A program made the translations under genes and the position numbers. A stretch of 8,829 bases of DNA. Source: an uncultured Burkholderiales bacterium (GTDB lineage Bacteria; Pseudomonadota; Gammaproteobacteria; Burkholderiales; Burkholderiaceae_C). Location of the stretch: the NCBI GenBank assembly GCA_903926695.1, contig CAIYKK010000621.1, positions 1 through 8,829 of the forward strand, written 5' to 3'. Positions 1 to 7,498 of this stretch are shown here, one piece after another. The notes under the pieces are model-generated. The model was given only the letters and a program-made list of their open reading frames with translations. It was not told the DNA's origin and ran no database searches. The first letter of the stretch is position 1. Every line of letters starts with the position of its first letter.

Positions 1-105
1 CTCCAGGCTGGTGACCCGCCGGCTGCCAGCGCGGACAGGCGTCCATTCCACCAGCAACGAGGCTTTGGTGGAAATGGCCTTGGTGGCGGGCTCGATGATC
101 CGGGT

Positions 106-142
106 CGAGTGCAGCTTGAACTGAGTGAAAAATTGTCTTGAT
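106..142. repeat. Left copy of a 37-nt imperfect direct repeat
   Basis: This segment matches 8343-8379 in the same orientation at 31 of 37 positions by hand alignment, without gaps. Both copies read on the plus strand as a short tail of the form R-V-x-L-x-L-x-E-K-L-x followed by TGA. On the minus strand both read as I-K-x-x-F-H-x-V-x-A-A-L, which at the right copy is the C-terminus of NifQ. The rest of positions 1-174 holds no gene I can assign. One plus-strand frame is open from position 2 to a TGA at about 122-124 and could be the last 40 codons of a gene entering from the left, but I do not recognise it. Confidence 0.6.
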
Positions 143-174
143 TTGGGGTCCACTTTATTCAGGCCGGGGAGCAG

Positions 175-876
175 TCAAATGAGGGATGGTTCAATGGCAT
201 CCACCCTGTCGAGCCGGTAGCCGTAGCCGTAAACCGGCGACATCTTCCAGCCTCGGCGGCCATCCAGAGAGAGCTTTTTGCGCAGCCTACTCACATGCGT
301 GTCCACCGTGCGGGTGTCCACTTCGATGTTGAGTCCCCAGACTTTGTTCAGCAAATGATCCCTTGACAGCAGCTTGGCCGGACTTTGAAACAGATAGACC
401 GCCAAATCAAACTCTTTCTGGGTCATCGCCACCGGCATGCCATCCATGCAAAGGATGTGGCGCGGCACGTCGATCTCGTAAGCCCCCAGGCGCAGCACCG
501 GCAAGCCTCCAGGGCTTGCGCGCCGGGCGGCAGCGCTCATCCGGGCCAGAAGCTCGGCTTGTTTGGGCGGCTTGACCACAAAGTCATCAGCGCCTGCCTG
601 CAAGGCTTGCACCACTGTCGATTCGTCATCACAGGCCGTCAGGATCAGCACGGCCATGTCCCAGCCCATGTTGTTTCTGACCCATTGAAGCACCTCGATG
701 CCGCTGCCGTCAGGCAGCCTCCAGTCGAGCAAAAGCGCATCGAAGTGTTCCCGTTTCAGGCCTTGGAGCATCAAGGCCACGGTGCCAAAAACGGTAAATG
801 AGTGCTGGGACAAAGCCAGCCATAAACCCAGCAGGGCCTGTTGATCCGTGTCGTCTTCCAATATGCCGATATGCAT
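175..876 (-). CDS. OmpR/PhoB-family two-component response regulator
   Basis: This 233-residue protein is a cytoplasmic, phosphorylation-controlled DNA-binding transcription factor. Residues 1-115 form a receiver domain: acidic pocket E7-D8-D9, phospho-acceptor D51 in LLLDWRLPDGSG, switch T80 and conserved K102 in VVKPP. Residues about 127-225 form the winged-helix effector domain, with TQKEFDLAVYLFQ, the recognition-helix stretch VDTRTVDTHVSRLRKKL and a final GYGYRL hairpin. Length and layout are normal for the family, and all key receiver residues are present. The ATG at 876 is preceded by AAGG at a suitable distance. The gene starts 23 nt after the phosphatase/kinase gene ends on the same strand, so the two are probably cotranscribed. 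No classical histidine kinase is adjacent on this strand. The divergent hybrid kinase at 5700-7487 is the nearest candidate donor, which is inference. The promoters it binds cannot be told from the sequence. Confidence 0.95.
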   Translation of the reverse strand: MHIGILEDDTDQQALLGLWLALSQHSFTVFGTVALMLQGLKREHFDALLLDWRLPDGSGIEVLQWVRNNMGWDMAVLILTACDDESTVVQALQAGADDFVVKPPKQAELLARMSAAARRASPGGLPVLRLGAYEIDVPRHILCMDGMPVAMTQKEFDLAVYLFQSPAKLLSRDHLLNKVWGLNIEVDTRTVDTHVSRLRKKLSLDGRRGWKMSPVYGYGYRLDRVDAIEPSLI

Positions 877-899
877 GATGCCTTTTTGGGGTAGGACTG

Positions 900-3050
900 C
901 TAAGCCTGCACAGGGGGCGTCAAACGCTTGCGCAGCCGCACGCTGACCATGCCTTCGACCGGCACGCCGTATTCAATCTGGTCGAGAAATTCACGCATGA
1001 TGTACAGACCAAACCCGCTTTCGCTGGCACCGCTAAAGTCCGGGCCGCATGTTTCATCGAGAACCACCGGTGCGCCTGGGTAAAAAAACTCCACGCACAA
1101 GCTGTCCTGGTCGGTGGTGAAACGACACGCCAGGTAAGCTTCCGGCAGCGAAGTCGGCGTATGGCGAATCGTGTTCGTCGCCGCTTCGTAGGTGGCCAAT
1201 ATCAGCTCGTCTGCCTGTACGCGCGGCCATTGCGCGGTCACTTGCGCCAACCGTGCGCGAAGTGCTGGCAGGGCACCGAGCCGCATGGGCAGCGTCAGGT
1301 AATCTGGATTGTGGCCAGCGGCGGGCGTCTCGCGGACTGGCAGATGATGCGGGCGCAGGCGAACCATCAGGACTGTCTGGTCATCGGCCATGCGCTGGGG
1401 GCCGCCAAAATCGGCCAGCGCCTGACGCAGCGTGTTGAGCGCCGCCGCCTGCGGCACATCGGCCGCGCCCACATCGGCCAGCCAGGCGGAGATGCGCGCC
1501 TCGCCGAATTCTTCGCCCGCCGTATTGCGGACTTCTGAAATGCCGTCCGAATAGATCACCAGCTGGTCATTGACCGCAATTTGCACGACGTGCTGTGTGT
1601 AGATTTCGCTGGCCAGCACGCCAATGGGCAAGTTGCTGCCCTGAATCATTTCAACCGCGCCGCTGCCTGCGCGTGCCAGCAAGGCCGGGGTATGGCCGGC
1701 ATTGACGACAGTGAGCGTACCCGCCTCAATATCAAAGGCGTACAGGGCCAGGGTGACGAATGAATTCATCTCGATCAACTTCGGCGTCATCCGTGCATGC
1801 AGCGCATTGATGATGCCTCCGGCGCTTGGCAGCACCTGCGACGCCAGCGTCTGCGCGGTCAGTTCGGCCAGCACCTGGTAATACGCATTCTTGACACCGG
1901 CACCGATCATGGCCGCATGCACGCCCTTGCCCATCACGTCCCCGATCAGCAGGCTGAAGCGGGTTGAGGAAATCTGCGACACGGCGATAAAGTCCCCGTG
2001 CAGGCCTTGCGACGGCTCGGTGTACGCCGTGATCCAGGCACCGTTCAGCTCGGAGGGCACATCGGCCATCAACAGGGATTGCTGAACGCTGTAGCCAATC
2101 GCCAGTTCGCGCTCACGCGCCGCCTCCAGCGCCAGTTCACTGATCTTGCGCTGGGTCACGTCGATCACTGCGCCGACAACGCTGCTCACTGCGTTGTCCG
2201 GCCCGAGGATGGGGCACGCTCTGGCATGCACGTAACACATGGCGCCGTCTGCTTGCGGCACACGGAACTCCTGGTCAAACTCGACACCCGACGCGGCGGT
2301 GCGCCGCAGCGCTTCTTGCACGGCAACGCGATCCTGCGCAACAACAGCCTCCATCCACCACGGCCCCAAAGACTGCGCCCCCGTCAGGCCGAAAATGGTC
2401 TGCCAGCGTGCATTGGCGTAGGTGCAATGGCCGTGTGCATCGGCGGCAAACACACCCAGGGGCGAAGCATCACTCAAGGCACGAAACCGCGCTTTGCTCT
2501 CGCGCAGCAGTGAATTGACGTGCGCCTGCGCGTCCAGAAGATGACGCTCGGCGGCCAGGGCGCGGCGGCCTTCGAGCGCACGGGCTGCCGCGCATGCCAG
2601 CTGGGTCAGGATGTCGCGCTGCTGGGCGTCAAGGCGGCGCGGCTGCCGGTCAATCACGCACAGTGTGCCGACGCACTCGCCGTTGCTCAGCCGCACCGGC
2701 GCACCGGCATAAAAGCGAATGTCGGGATAGGCGGTGACCAGCGGGTTGTCGGAAAAACGCGGATCGAGCGCCGCGTCGCTCACCTCAAAAATGGTGTCCT
2801 CCAAAATGGCATGCGCGCAAAAGGCCAGATCACGCGGCGTTTCGCTCGTGCCGGGCAAGCCGATATTGGCCTTGAACCACTGCCGCTCGGCGTCGATCAG
2901 GCTGATCAGGGAAATCGGGACGCCACACACCAGGGAAGCCACCTTGACCAGGGCATCGAATTGCGCTTCAGGCCCGGTGTCGAGCACGCGCAGGTCGTGC
3001 AGGGATTGAAGGCGGGCCACTTCATTGGCGGGAAGGGGGGCTATGGACAT
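900..3050 (-). CDS. GAF-PAS-PP2C (SpoIIE/RsbU-type) serine phosphatase with C-terminal HATPase (RsbW-like) domain
   Basis: This is a 716-residue soluble signalling protein. Residues about 14-165 are a GAF domain (PISLISLIDAERQWFKA, CAHAIL, GTLCVID). Residues about 185-305 are a PAS domain ending in VIDVTQRK. A linker helix leads to a PP2C/SpoIIE phosphatase at about 320-565, with HGD (351-353), GDVMGKG (370-376), NAGHTPALL, YSDGISEVRN (D502) and DDQT (556-557). These supply the expected metal-binding aspartates D353, D371, D502 and D557. Residues about 585-708 are a GHKL ATPase of anti-sigma-kinase type, with N-box E622...N626...H630 and the glycine motif SGFGLYIM. In partner switching, RsbU-type phosphatases dephosphorylate STAS proteins and RsbW-type kinases phosphorylate them; this protein carries both activities. 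I chose the ATG at 3050 because AAGG lies 7 nt upstream and the GAF domain starts soon after. The frame stays open to 3131, but that start has no ribosome-binding site. The response regulator follows 23 nt downstream. No STAS gene is visible. Confidence 0.92.
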   Translation of the reverse strand: MSIAPLPANEVARLQSLHDLRVLDTGPEAQFDALVKVASLVCGVPISLISLIDAERQWFKANIGLPGTSETPRDLAFCAHAILEDTIFEVSDAALDPRFSDNPLVTAYPDIRFYAGAPVRLSNGECVGTLCVIDRQPRRLDAQQRDILTQLACAAARALEGRRALAAERHLLDAQAHVNSLLRESKARFRALSDASPLGVFAADAHGHCTYANARWQTIFGLTGAQSLGPWWMEAVVAQDRVAVQEALRRTAASGVEFDQEFRVPQADGAMCYVHARACPILGPDNAVSSVVGAVIDVTQRKISELALEAARERELAIGYSVQQSLLMADVPSELNGAWITAYTEPSQGLHGDFIAVSQISSTRFSLLIGDVMGKGVHAAMIGAGVKNAYYQVLAELTAQTLASQVLPSAGGIINALHARMTPKLIEMNSFVTLALYAFDIEAGTLTVVNAGHTPALLARAGSGAVEMIQGSNLPIGVLASEIYTQHVVQIAVNDQLVIYSDGISEVRNTAGEEFGEARISAWLADVGAADVPQAAALNTLRQALADFGGPQRMADDQTVLMVRLRPHHLPVRETPAAGHNPDYLTLPMRLGALPALRARLAQVTAQWPRVQADELILATYEAATNTIRHTPTSLPEAYLACRFTTDQDSLCVEFFYPGAPVVLDETCGPDFSGASESGFGLYIMREFLDQIEYGVPVEGMVSVRLRKRLTPPVQA

Positions 3051-3346
3051 GGGAGAACCTTGGCTAAATAAAATACTTGTGCTGCTGCGAAGGGACAATG
3101 AAAGACAAAATTTGCTTAAATTGACGCGCATTCTAATAAATTTTCATTTTCATCAAATTAATGATCAATTTTGTTCAGCTTGATACGCCGCCCGGCGTGT
3201 CTCGTTGGTGTGCCGCGCCGATGCGCCCAAGAAAAAGGCTTTGCCGAAGGTGGCAGCATTGCTGATCCGGCAAAAAAGTTCCGGGCTGTGGGAAAACGAG
3301 GTTATGGCGCGGGTGGCCGAGGCGACGCAGGCGGGCGCGCCCAGAG
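3051..3346. other. Intergenic gap, A+T-rich near the phosphatase gene
   Basis: This 296-nt stretch separates the sugar-nucleotide/transferase-like gene from the phosphatase gene. The part from about 3060 to 3180 is clearly richer in A and T than anything around it, with runs such as TTTTCATTTTCATCAAATTAA, and is the likely promoter region of the phosphatase-regulator pair. The rest (about 3180-3346) is ordinary G+C-rich sequence with an open minus-strand frame that looks like read-through rather than a gene. I saw no convincing strong terminator. Confidence 0.5.
3130..3156 (-). promoter_or_regulatory. Weak sigma-70-like promoter candidate for the phosphatase-regulator pair
   Basis: On the minus strand, TTGATG (3156-3151) and TAGAAT (3135-3130) resemble -35 and -10 boxes. 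They are separated by 15 nt, which is shorter than ideal. They lie in the A+T-rich block, and the predicted start site would be about 70 nt upstream of the ATG at 3050. A+T-rich sequence yields such matches by chance. Confidence 0.25.
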
Positions 3347-4894
3347 CTAGAAATGCCACCGTGCTCGTGCCGACAAGATCAGTATCCGAAAGCGTGCCTG
3401 CGGGCCGGTACACACTGAAAAATACGCATCGGCGGCGGCCAGGGATTCACTGCTGTGCGTGCCTGTGCGGTCAACCCAGGCAGGCGCATGAAAAAATCCC
3501 AGCGCAGTTCGACCAAACAAAATCTGCCAGTCCCGGCCCAACGCATACCATTGCGAGGCATCTCTCGGACGGATGCCAAACCAATTTCTCCGCCCTTGAA
3601 CCACATCAAGCAGAGCGCCGTAACGCCCCAACAGCCAGTCTGCCCGGCCTGCGTTTGATCGAGCCTGCCTGACCCTGCAGGCGCAGAGTTGACCGTCTTC
3701 GGCGCGCTTGGTAATGGCCAAAAAATTTTGCCAGATCAGCGGTCGCTGGCGCAGCGCCTGCACGGCCACCAGCATGGCCAACAGTGGCGCGGCCAGCACG
3801 GCCAGCGACAGAGCGATCAGGCGCCCCGACCACGATGGCTTGACATCCGCCGCGCTCACCAGCGGCGTCAGCATGGCATCTTCACGCGACAAGGTGACGC
3901 GCACGGACCACTTGAGGTTCTGCAGTGCGTTGCCCTGTGCCACGGCATGCTCCAGCGTGACGCTGCCGCCCACGTAGGTGTTGGGCAGCACGAGCGAGTC
4001 GCGCACCACGGCCCCCTCGGCCACCAGCACATCCTGGCTCAGAACGGTGCCGGGGCCGATTTGCGCGTCCCGGCCGACGGTGCAGCCAGCGCCGACCAGA
4101 ACCGGGCCGGTCATCTTCGCCTGTGGGTGGACGATGGCGTTCGGGCTCATGGCCCCCCAAGGCATGCGCAGCCATGAGGCGGGCACGGCAGTGCCGGCGG
4201 TGTCGTGCAGCACCAGGTCTTGCGCCTGCAGCAATTGCAGCGCACTGTCTGCATGGACAAACTCGCGCTGGTGGGCAATCAGCCTTTGGCGCGAATCCAC
4301 CGCCATAGCGATGCGGGTCAGCGCCTCAAAATCTGCATGGGGCGCAAACGCCTGAATGGCCTCGCTGTGCGTGCTGAACCAGCCCGTCCAGGCCACATCC
4401 TGCGTCACATGGATGGCCACCGTGTCTTGCAGCATGAGCGCACGCAGGATGCGCTCCGCCACCCAGCGGTGACCATGACCGATCAGCACCCGCTGGCCGG
4501 GGCGCAGACGCATGCCCTGCAGTGCCGTGTAGGGCGTTGCCGTGTCTTTGGCCAGATGCCAGGTCAGCGCCAGTCCCCACGGGCTGCCATCGCCCAGGCG
4601 CTCGCGCACGCTCTCCGGGCTTTCGCTGACGACCACATCAATCTCACGCAAGCCCGCTTGCGCGCAACTGTGCATCAGCCGCTCGGCAAACGTGGACGTG
4701 CCCAGCGTCAGCAGACAGGCCAGTGAATGGGCACCCGCCGGAATGTCAGCCGCGCTGGGCGTGGTCATGAACAGCACCACACGGGGGGCAGGCTCGGCAT
4801 TGGGGTGGGCGGCAGCTGGCATGGAGTGGGGACTTTTCAGCGTTGAAAAAAGGCATGCCCAGCGGTTTGCCGGGCAGGGGTCAATAAGCGCCAC
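3347..4894 (-). CDS. Sugar-nucleotidyltransferase-like / hexapeptide-repeat / sugar-transferase-like fusion protein of polysaccharide synthesis
   Basis: This is a protein of up to 515 residues. Residues about 57-230 resemble the NDP-sugar pyrophosphorylase fold (LLTLGTSTFAERLMHSC, then AGLREIDVVVSES), but the nucleotide-binding Gly-rich G-T-R-L signature is missing. Residues about 250-325 carry left-handed beta-helix hexapeptide turns (AIVHPQAKM, VLVGAGCTVG, AQIGPGTVL, VLPNTYVGG). Residues about 358-380 are a hydrophobic membrane segment. Residues about 418-475 resemble the end of an initiating sugar transferase (LLDVVQGRRNWFGIRPRD), but the KFRSM and DELPQ motifs are absent. It may be a scaffold or regulator of the true transferase next door, or an enzyme with altered chemistry; neither is shown. 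The GTG at 4894 overlaps the transferase gene by 14 nt and has AAAGG very close upstream. An in-frame ATG at 4822 has a poor ribosome-binding site, so the start is uncertain. Confidence 0.75.
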   Translation of the reverse strand: MALIDPCPANRWACLFSTLKSPHSMPAAAHPNAEPAPRVVLFMTTPSAADIPAGAHSLACLLTLGTSTFAERLMHSCAQAGLREIDVVVSESPESVRERLGDGSPWGLALTWHLAKDTATPYTALQGMRLRPGQRVLIGHGHRWVAERILRALMLQDTVAIHVTQDVAWTGWFSTHSEAIQAFAPHADFEALTRIAMAVDSRQRLIAHQREFVHADSALQLLQAQDLVLHDTAGTAVPASWLRMPWGAMSPNAIVHPQAKMTGPVLVGAGCTVGRDAQIGPGTVLSQDVLVAEGAVVRDSLVLPNTYVGGSVTLEHAVAQGNALQNLKWSVRVTLSREDAMLTPLVSAADVKPSWSGRLIALSLAVLAAPLLAMLVAVQALRQRPLIWQNFLAITKRAEDGQLCACRVRQARSNAGRADWLLGRYGALLDVVQGRRNWFGIRPRDASQWYALGRDWQILFGRTALGFFHAPAWVDRTGTHSSESLAAADAYFSVCTGPQARFRILILSARARWHF

Positions 4895-5579
4895 GCCCTT
4901 TCACCACGGCGGGCACCGTCTTGGCCAGGAGCTTCAGGTCGGTTTTCAGCGAGCGTTGCTGGATGTAATCGATGTCCATTTCCACTTGCTGGTCAAAAGG
5001 AATCTCCGAGCGTCCATTGACCTGCCAGATGCAGGTCAGGCCCGGCTCGACGCTCAGGCGCTCGCGGTCGTGCAAGGTGTATTTCTTGACCTCCGAGGGC
5101 AGCGGCGGGCGCGGCCCGACCAGCGACATGTCGCCGCGCAGCACGCACCACAACTGAGGCAGCTCATCAATGCTGAAGCGGCGGATAAACCGGCCCACGG
5201 ACGTGATGCGGGGGTCGCCTTTCATTTTGAAGTTCACCCCCTCGCTGCCGTACTGGTTAAGCGCGGCAACCTGGGCGCGCGCCGCATGGGCATTCATGTA
5301 CATGGAGCGAAATTTCGGAAACCTGAACTCGCGGCCATGCTGCCCCACACGGGACTGCCAGTAAAGCACCGAACCGCGATCCTGCACATAGATAGCCAGC
5401 GCCACCACGGCAAACAGGGGCAGCAGCAACAAGATTGCCGGAATCACCACGCACAAATCAAGGCCGCGCTTGAAAACGCCCAGGCTGCGCGTTTTGATGC
5501 GCCATTGCCAGCGCTGCACGTTGGCAGTGATCTGGCTGGCGCGCCTGCTGCGAATCACGGGAAGAGAATGTTTTTTCAT
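4881..5579 (-). CDS. Initiating sugar-phosphate transferase (polyprenyl-phosphate sugar phosphotransferase) for exopolysaccharide
   Basis: This 232-residue inner-membrane enzyme should transfer a sugar-1-phosphate from a nucleotide sugar to undecaprenyl phosphate, the first step of exopolysaccharide or capsule repeat-unit assembly. It has a basic N-terminus, one hydrophobic membrane segment at about 42-64, and the catalytic domain common to WcaJ/PglC-like enzymes: SRVGQHGREFRFPKFRSM (76-93), KGDPRITSVGR (120-130), SIDELPQLWCVLRGDMSLVG (136-155) with the D138-E139 dyad, PRP (156-158) and PGLTCIWQVNGRSEIPF (179-195). The length fits the short form without the large N-terminal membrane domain. 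The ATG at 5579 is preceded by a purine-rich AGAGAGAAA. It is the first gene of the leftward block and overlaps the next by 14 nt, suggesting translational coupling. Which sugar is used cannot be read from the sequence. Confidence 0.95.
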   Translation of the reverse strand: MKKHSLPVIRSRRASQITANVQRWQWRIKTRSLGVFKRGLDLCVVIPAILLLLPLFAVVALAIYVQDRGSVLYWQSRVGQHGREFRFPKFRSMYMNAHAARAQVAALNQYGSEGVNFKMKGDPRITSVGRFIRRFSIDELPQLWCVLRGDMSLVGPRPPLPSEVKKYTLHDRERLSVEPGLTCIWQVNGRSEIPFDQQVEMDIDYIQQRSLKTDLKLLAKTVPAVVKGRGAY

Positions 5580-5639
5580 GATTTTTCTCTCTGTTGACGG
5601 GGAAATCGAGGGGTATCTTGAAAGGTTTCATTACATTCG

Positions 5640-5657
5640 CAAGTCGCTTTGGACTTG
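5640..5657. promoter_or_regulatory. Dyad in the divergent region, possible operator
   Basis: CAAGTC and GACTTG are perfect inverted 6-nt arms around a 6-nt spacer. The position between divergent genes suits a transcription-factor site. Arms this short can occur by chance, so this is only a candidate. Confidence 0.3.
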
Positions 5658-5667
5658 TGACCACTTT

Positions 5668-5685
5668 GTGAAAACTGTGTTTCAC
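5668..5685. promoter_or_regulatory. Second dyad in the divergent region, possible operator
   Basis: GTGAAA and TTTCAC are perfect inverted 6-nt arms around a 6-nt spacer, the same geometry as the dyad 28 nt to the left but with different arm sequence. It ends 14 nt before the kinase ATG, so a bound protein or an RNA hairpin there could limit kinase expression. This is inference. Confidence 0.3.
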
Positions 5686-5699
5686 CTCATCTCAGTGGC

Positions 5700-7487
5700 A
5701 TGACCGCTTCGCTCCTGCCTGATGCCAAGCTGTGCGTGCTTGTCGCCGATGACATCGAAGCGTCCCGGCAGGCGCTGGCGGAACTTGTCAAAAATCTCAA
5801 CCACACCTGCCTGCAAGCGGCCAGCGGCAACGAGGCGCTGCGTTGTATTGAAGAGAAAAAACCCGACATCGTCTTGCTCGATCTGCTCATGCCCGGCGTC
5901 AATGGGTTCGAGGTGACACGCCTGGTGCGCCAGCGCATCACTGACCGCTGGCTGCCGGTGATCGTGACTTCATCGTTCGCATGGGGTGAGGAACACTTCT
6001 TGAGCGCGCTGTCGATGGGCGCTGATGACTACCTGGTCCGCCCGGTCAGCCCGCTGATTTTGCAGGCCAAATTGCGTCAGTATCAGCGGGTGCTGGCCTT
6101 GCAGGCCAATCTGGCGATGCTGGCGCAGCGTCAGCGCGCCATCCATGAGCACATCGCCGATGCCATCATCACCGTCGATTCGGCGCAGCAGATCATTGAG
6201 GCCAATCTGGCGGCCACCACACTGTTCGGCGCACAAAGCGCATTCCCGCTGGCCGGGCGCTTGCTGCGTGAAGTCGTCGGCGTTGACCTTGCACAGTGCA
6301 TGGCCCATCGGGAAATAACGTTCGCCCAGCCCGATGGGCAAACGACGCCGCTGGAGGTGTCAGCCAGCCAGTGGTCGATAGGCACCCAGGCTTATTGCAC
6401 CATCACGCTGCACGACCTGACCGAGTGGCGCCGCATCCAGCGCATGAAAGATGAGTTTCTGGCCACCGTGAGCCACGAACTTCGCACGCCCCTGACCTCG
6501 GTGCTGGGCGCATTGGGCCTGATGGCGGCCGGCGCTGCCGGGGTGCTGCCCTGTGCCGCCCAGGAGCTGACGGTCGTGGCCAAACGCAATGGTGAGCGCC
6601 TGAGCCGCCTGATTGACGATGTGCTTGATCTCACCAAACTCGAAGGCAACCAGATGGCGCTGAACATGCGGCCCGTGTTGCTCGACAGCCTGCTGGCCGA
6701 GGCGGTGGCCGCTAACGCGTCTTATGCCCAGCGCCACAACGTGACCCTTGAACTGGCGCAATCGGCCCTCAGACCGCAGGCCATGATTGATGCCGACAGG
6801 TTCCTGCAGGTGATGGCCAATTTGCTGTCCAACGCCATCAAGCACTCGTCGGCAGGGCAGCCGGTGCAGGTCTCGCTGTACGGGAGTGCGCAAGGCTGGC
6901 GCATTGATGTGACCGATCATGGCCCCGGCATTGATCCGGCGTTTCGGCCCCGGCTGTTCCAGAAATTTGCCCAGGCCGACGGGTCGGACCGGCGGGTTCA
7001 AAGCGGAACCGGCCTTGGCCTGTACATCAGCCGGATGCTGGTCGAGCGCATGGGCGGGCGCATTTTTGCGCACTCCGAGGCCGGACAAGGCTCAACTTTC
7101 AGTTTGGTGCTGCCGGTACACAACGAAAGCGCCGTCAAACCCTGGGTGGTGTGCATCGCGCAGGATCGGCAACAACTGGAGCGTTTAACGCAGTGGCTTT
7201 CGCCTCTGGTGCGGGTTGAAGCCGCTGCCAATGCCGATGTCGCCCTGTCCATCATGGCGCGTGAGGGGCCGCCTGCGGCTGTGGTCGCCAACCCGCAGGC
7301 GCAGGGTTCGGCAGACGAATTTTGTTCCCGGCTTCAAGGTCTGGCCGGGGTGGAAGCTATTTTTCTGGTCGGCGATTCCATCGACGCCAAATTTGCCCAG
7401 CGGCACGGTATGGCATGGGTGCCGCTGGTACACGGCTCTCAGCAGCGGCTGCTTCATGGCCTGAAGCTGATTCTGGCCAAAAAATGA
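5700..7487 (+). CDS. Hybrid sensor histidine kinase: receiver, PAS-like, HisKA, HATPase and receiver-like tail
   Basis: This is a 595-residue cytoplasmic kinase with no membrane segment. Residues about 10-125 are a receiver with D17-D18, phospho-acceptor D61 (IVLLDLLMPGVNGFE) and T90; the usual conserved lysine is R114 (YLVRPVSP). Residues about 145-243 look like a PAS domain (IADAIITVD, ending HDLTEWRRIQ). Residues about 248-312 are HisKA, with phospho-acceptor H259 in FLATVSHELRTPL. Residues about 365-475 are the ATPase domain: N-box with N374 and N378, DHGPG (406-410), the F-box region LFQKFAQ and SGTGLGLYIS (435-444). The last 110 residues alternate hydrophobic and polar stretches like a receiver but have no phospho-acceptor aspartate; AAVVANP stands where it would lie. 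The ATG at 5700 lacks a clear Shine-Dalgarno site but sits at the normal distance from the receiver core. A CheY-like gene starts 11 nt downstream. With an N-terminal receiver, the kinase may itself accept phosphate or be gated by another kinase. Confidence 0.93.
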   Translation: MTASLLPDAKLCVLVADDIEASRQALAELVKNLNHTCLQAASGNEALRCIEEKKPDIVLLDLLMPGVNGFEVTRLVRQRITDRWLPVIVTSSFAWGEEHFLSALSMGADDYLVRPVSPLILQAKLRQYQRVLALQANLAMLAQRQRAIHEHIADAIITVDSAQQIIEANLAATTLFGAQSAFPLAGRLLREVVGVDLAQCMAHREITFAQPDGQTTPLEVSASQWSIGTQAYCTITLHDLTEWRRIQRMKDEFLATVSHELRTPLTSVLGALGLMAAGAAGVLPCAAQELTVVAKRNGERLSRLIDDVLDLTKLEGNQMALNMRPVLLDSLLAEAVAANASYAQRHNVTLELAQSALRPQAMIDADRFLQVMANLLSNAIKHSSAGQPVQVSLYGSAQGWRIDVTDHGPGIDPAFRPRLFQKFAQADGSDRRVQSGTGLGLYISRMLVERMGGRIFAHSEAGQGSTFSLVLPVHNESAVKPWVVCIAQDRQQLERLTQWLSPLVRVEAAANADVALSIMAREGPPAAVVANPQAQGSADEFCSRLQGLAGVEAIFLVGDSIDAKFAQRHGMAWVPLVHGSQQRLLHGLKLILAKK

Positions 7488-7498
7488 GGGGAAATGAC

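Larger units (their letters stand above)
5580..5699. promoter_or_regulatory. Divergent promoter region between the polysaccharide and phosphorelay genes
   Basis: This 120-nt segment lies between the divergent ATGs at 5579 and 5700, so it must contain the leftward promoter of the sugar transferase gene and the rightward promoter of the hybrid kinase gene. It is less G+C-rich than the flanking genes. It contains two dyads, annotated separately. No confident -35/-10 pair or sigma-54 type -24/-12 element could be picked by eye. Confidence 0.6.

Noticed and set aside
385..801. Long plus-strand frame opposite the OmpR-type regulator
   Set aside because: It is antisense to a gene with clear family motifs, and its Gln/His/Arg-rich composition is typical of an overprinted frame.
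3051..3131. Longer N-terminus for the phosphatase/kinase protein, starting at 3131
   Set aside because: The extra 27 residues lie in the A+T-rich region and lack a ribosome-binding site; the ATG at 3050 has a well-spaced AAGG.
3165..3413. An 82-codon minus-strand frame past the end of the fusion gene, possibly its frameshifted C-terminus
   Set aside because: The frame used by the large gene ends in a natural-looking basic and hydrophobic tail, the alternative frame shows no known motif, and no ribosome-binding site was seen. A missing T in the T5 run at 3418-3422 remains a remote possibility.
7322..7498. Extended start for the CheY-like protein inside the kinase gene
   Set aside because: The extension has overprint-like composition, and the ATG at 7499 has a strong AGGGG site at the right distance.
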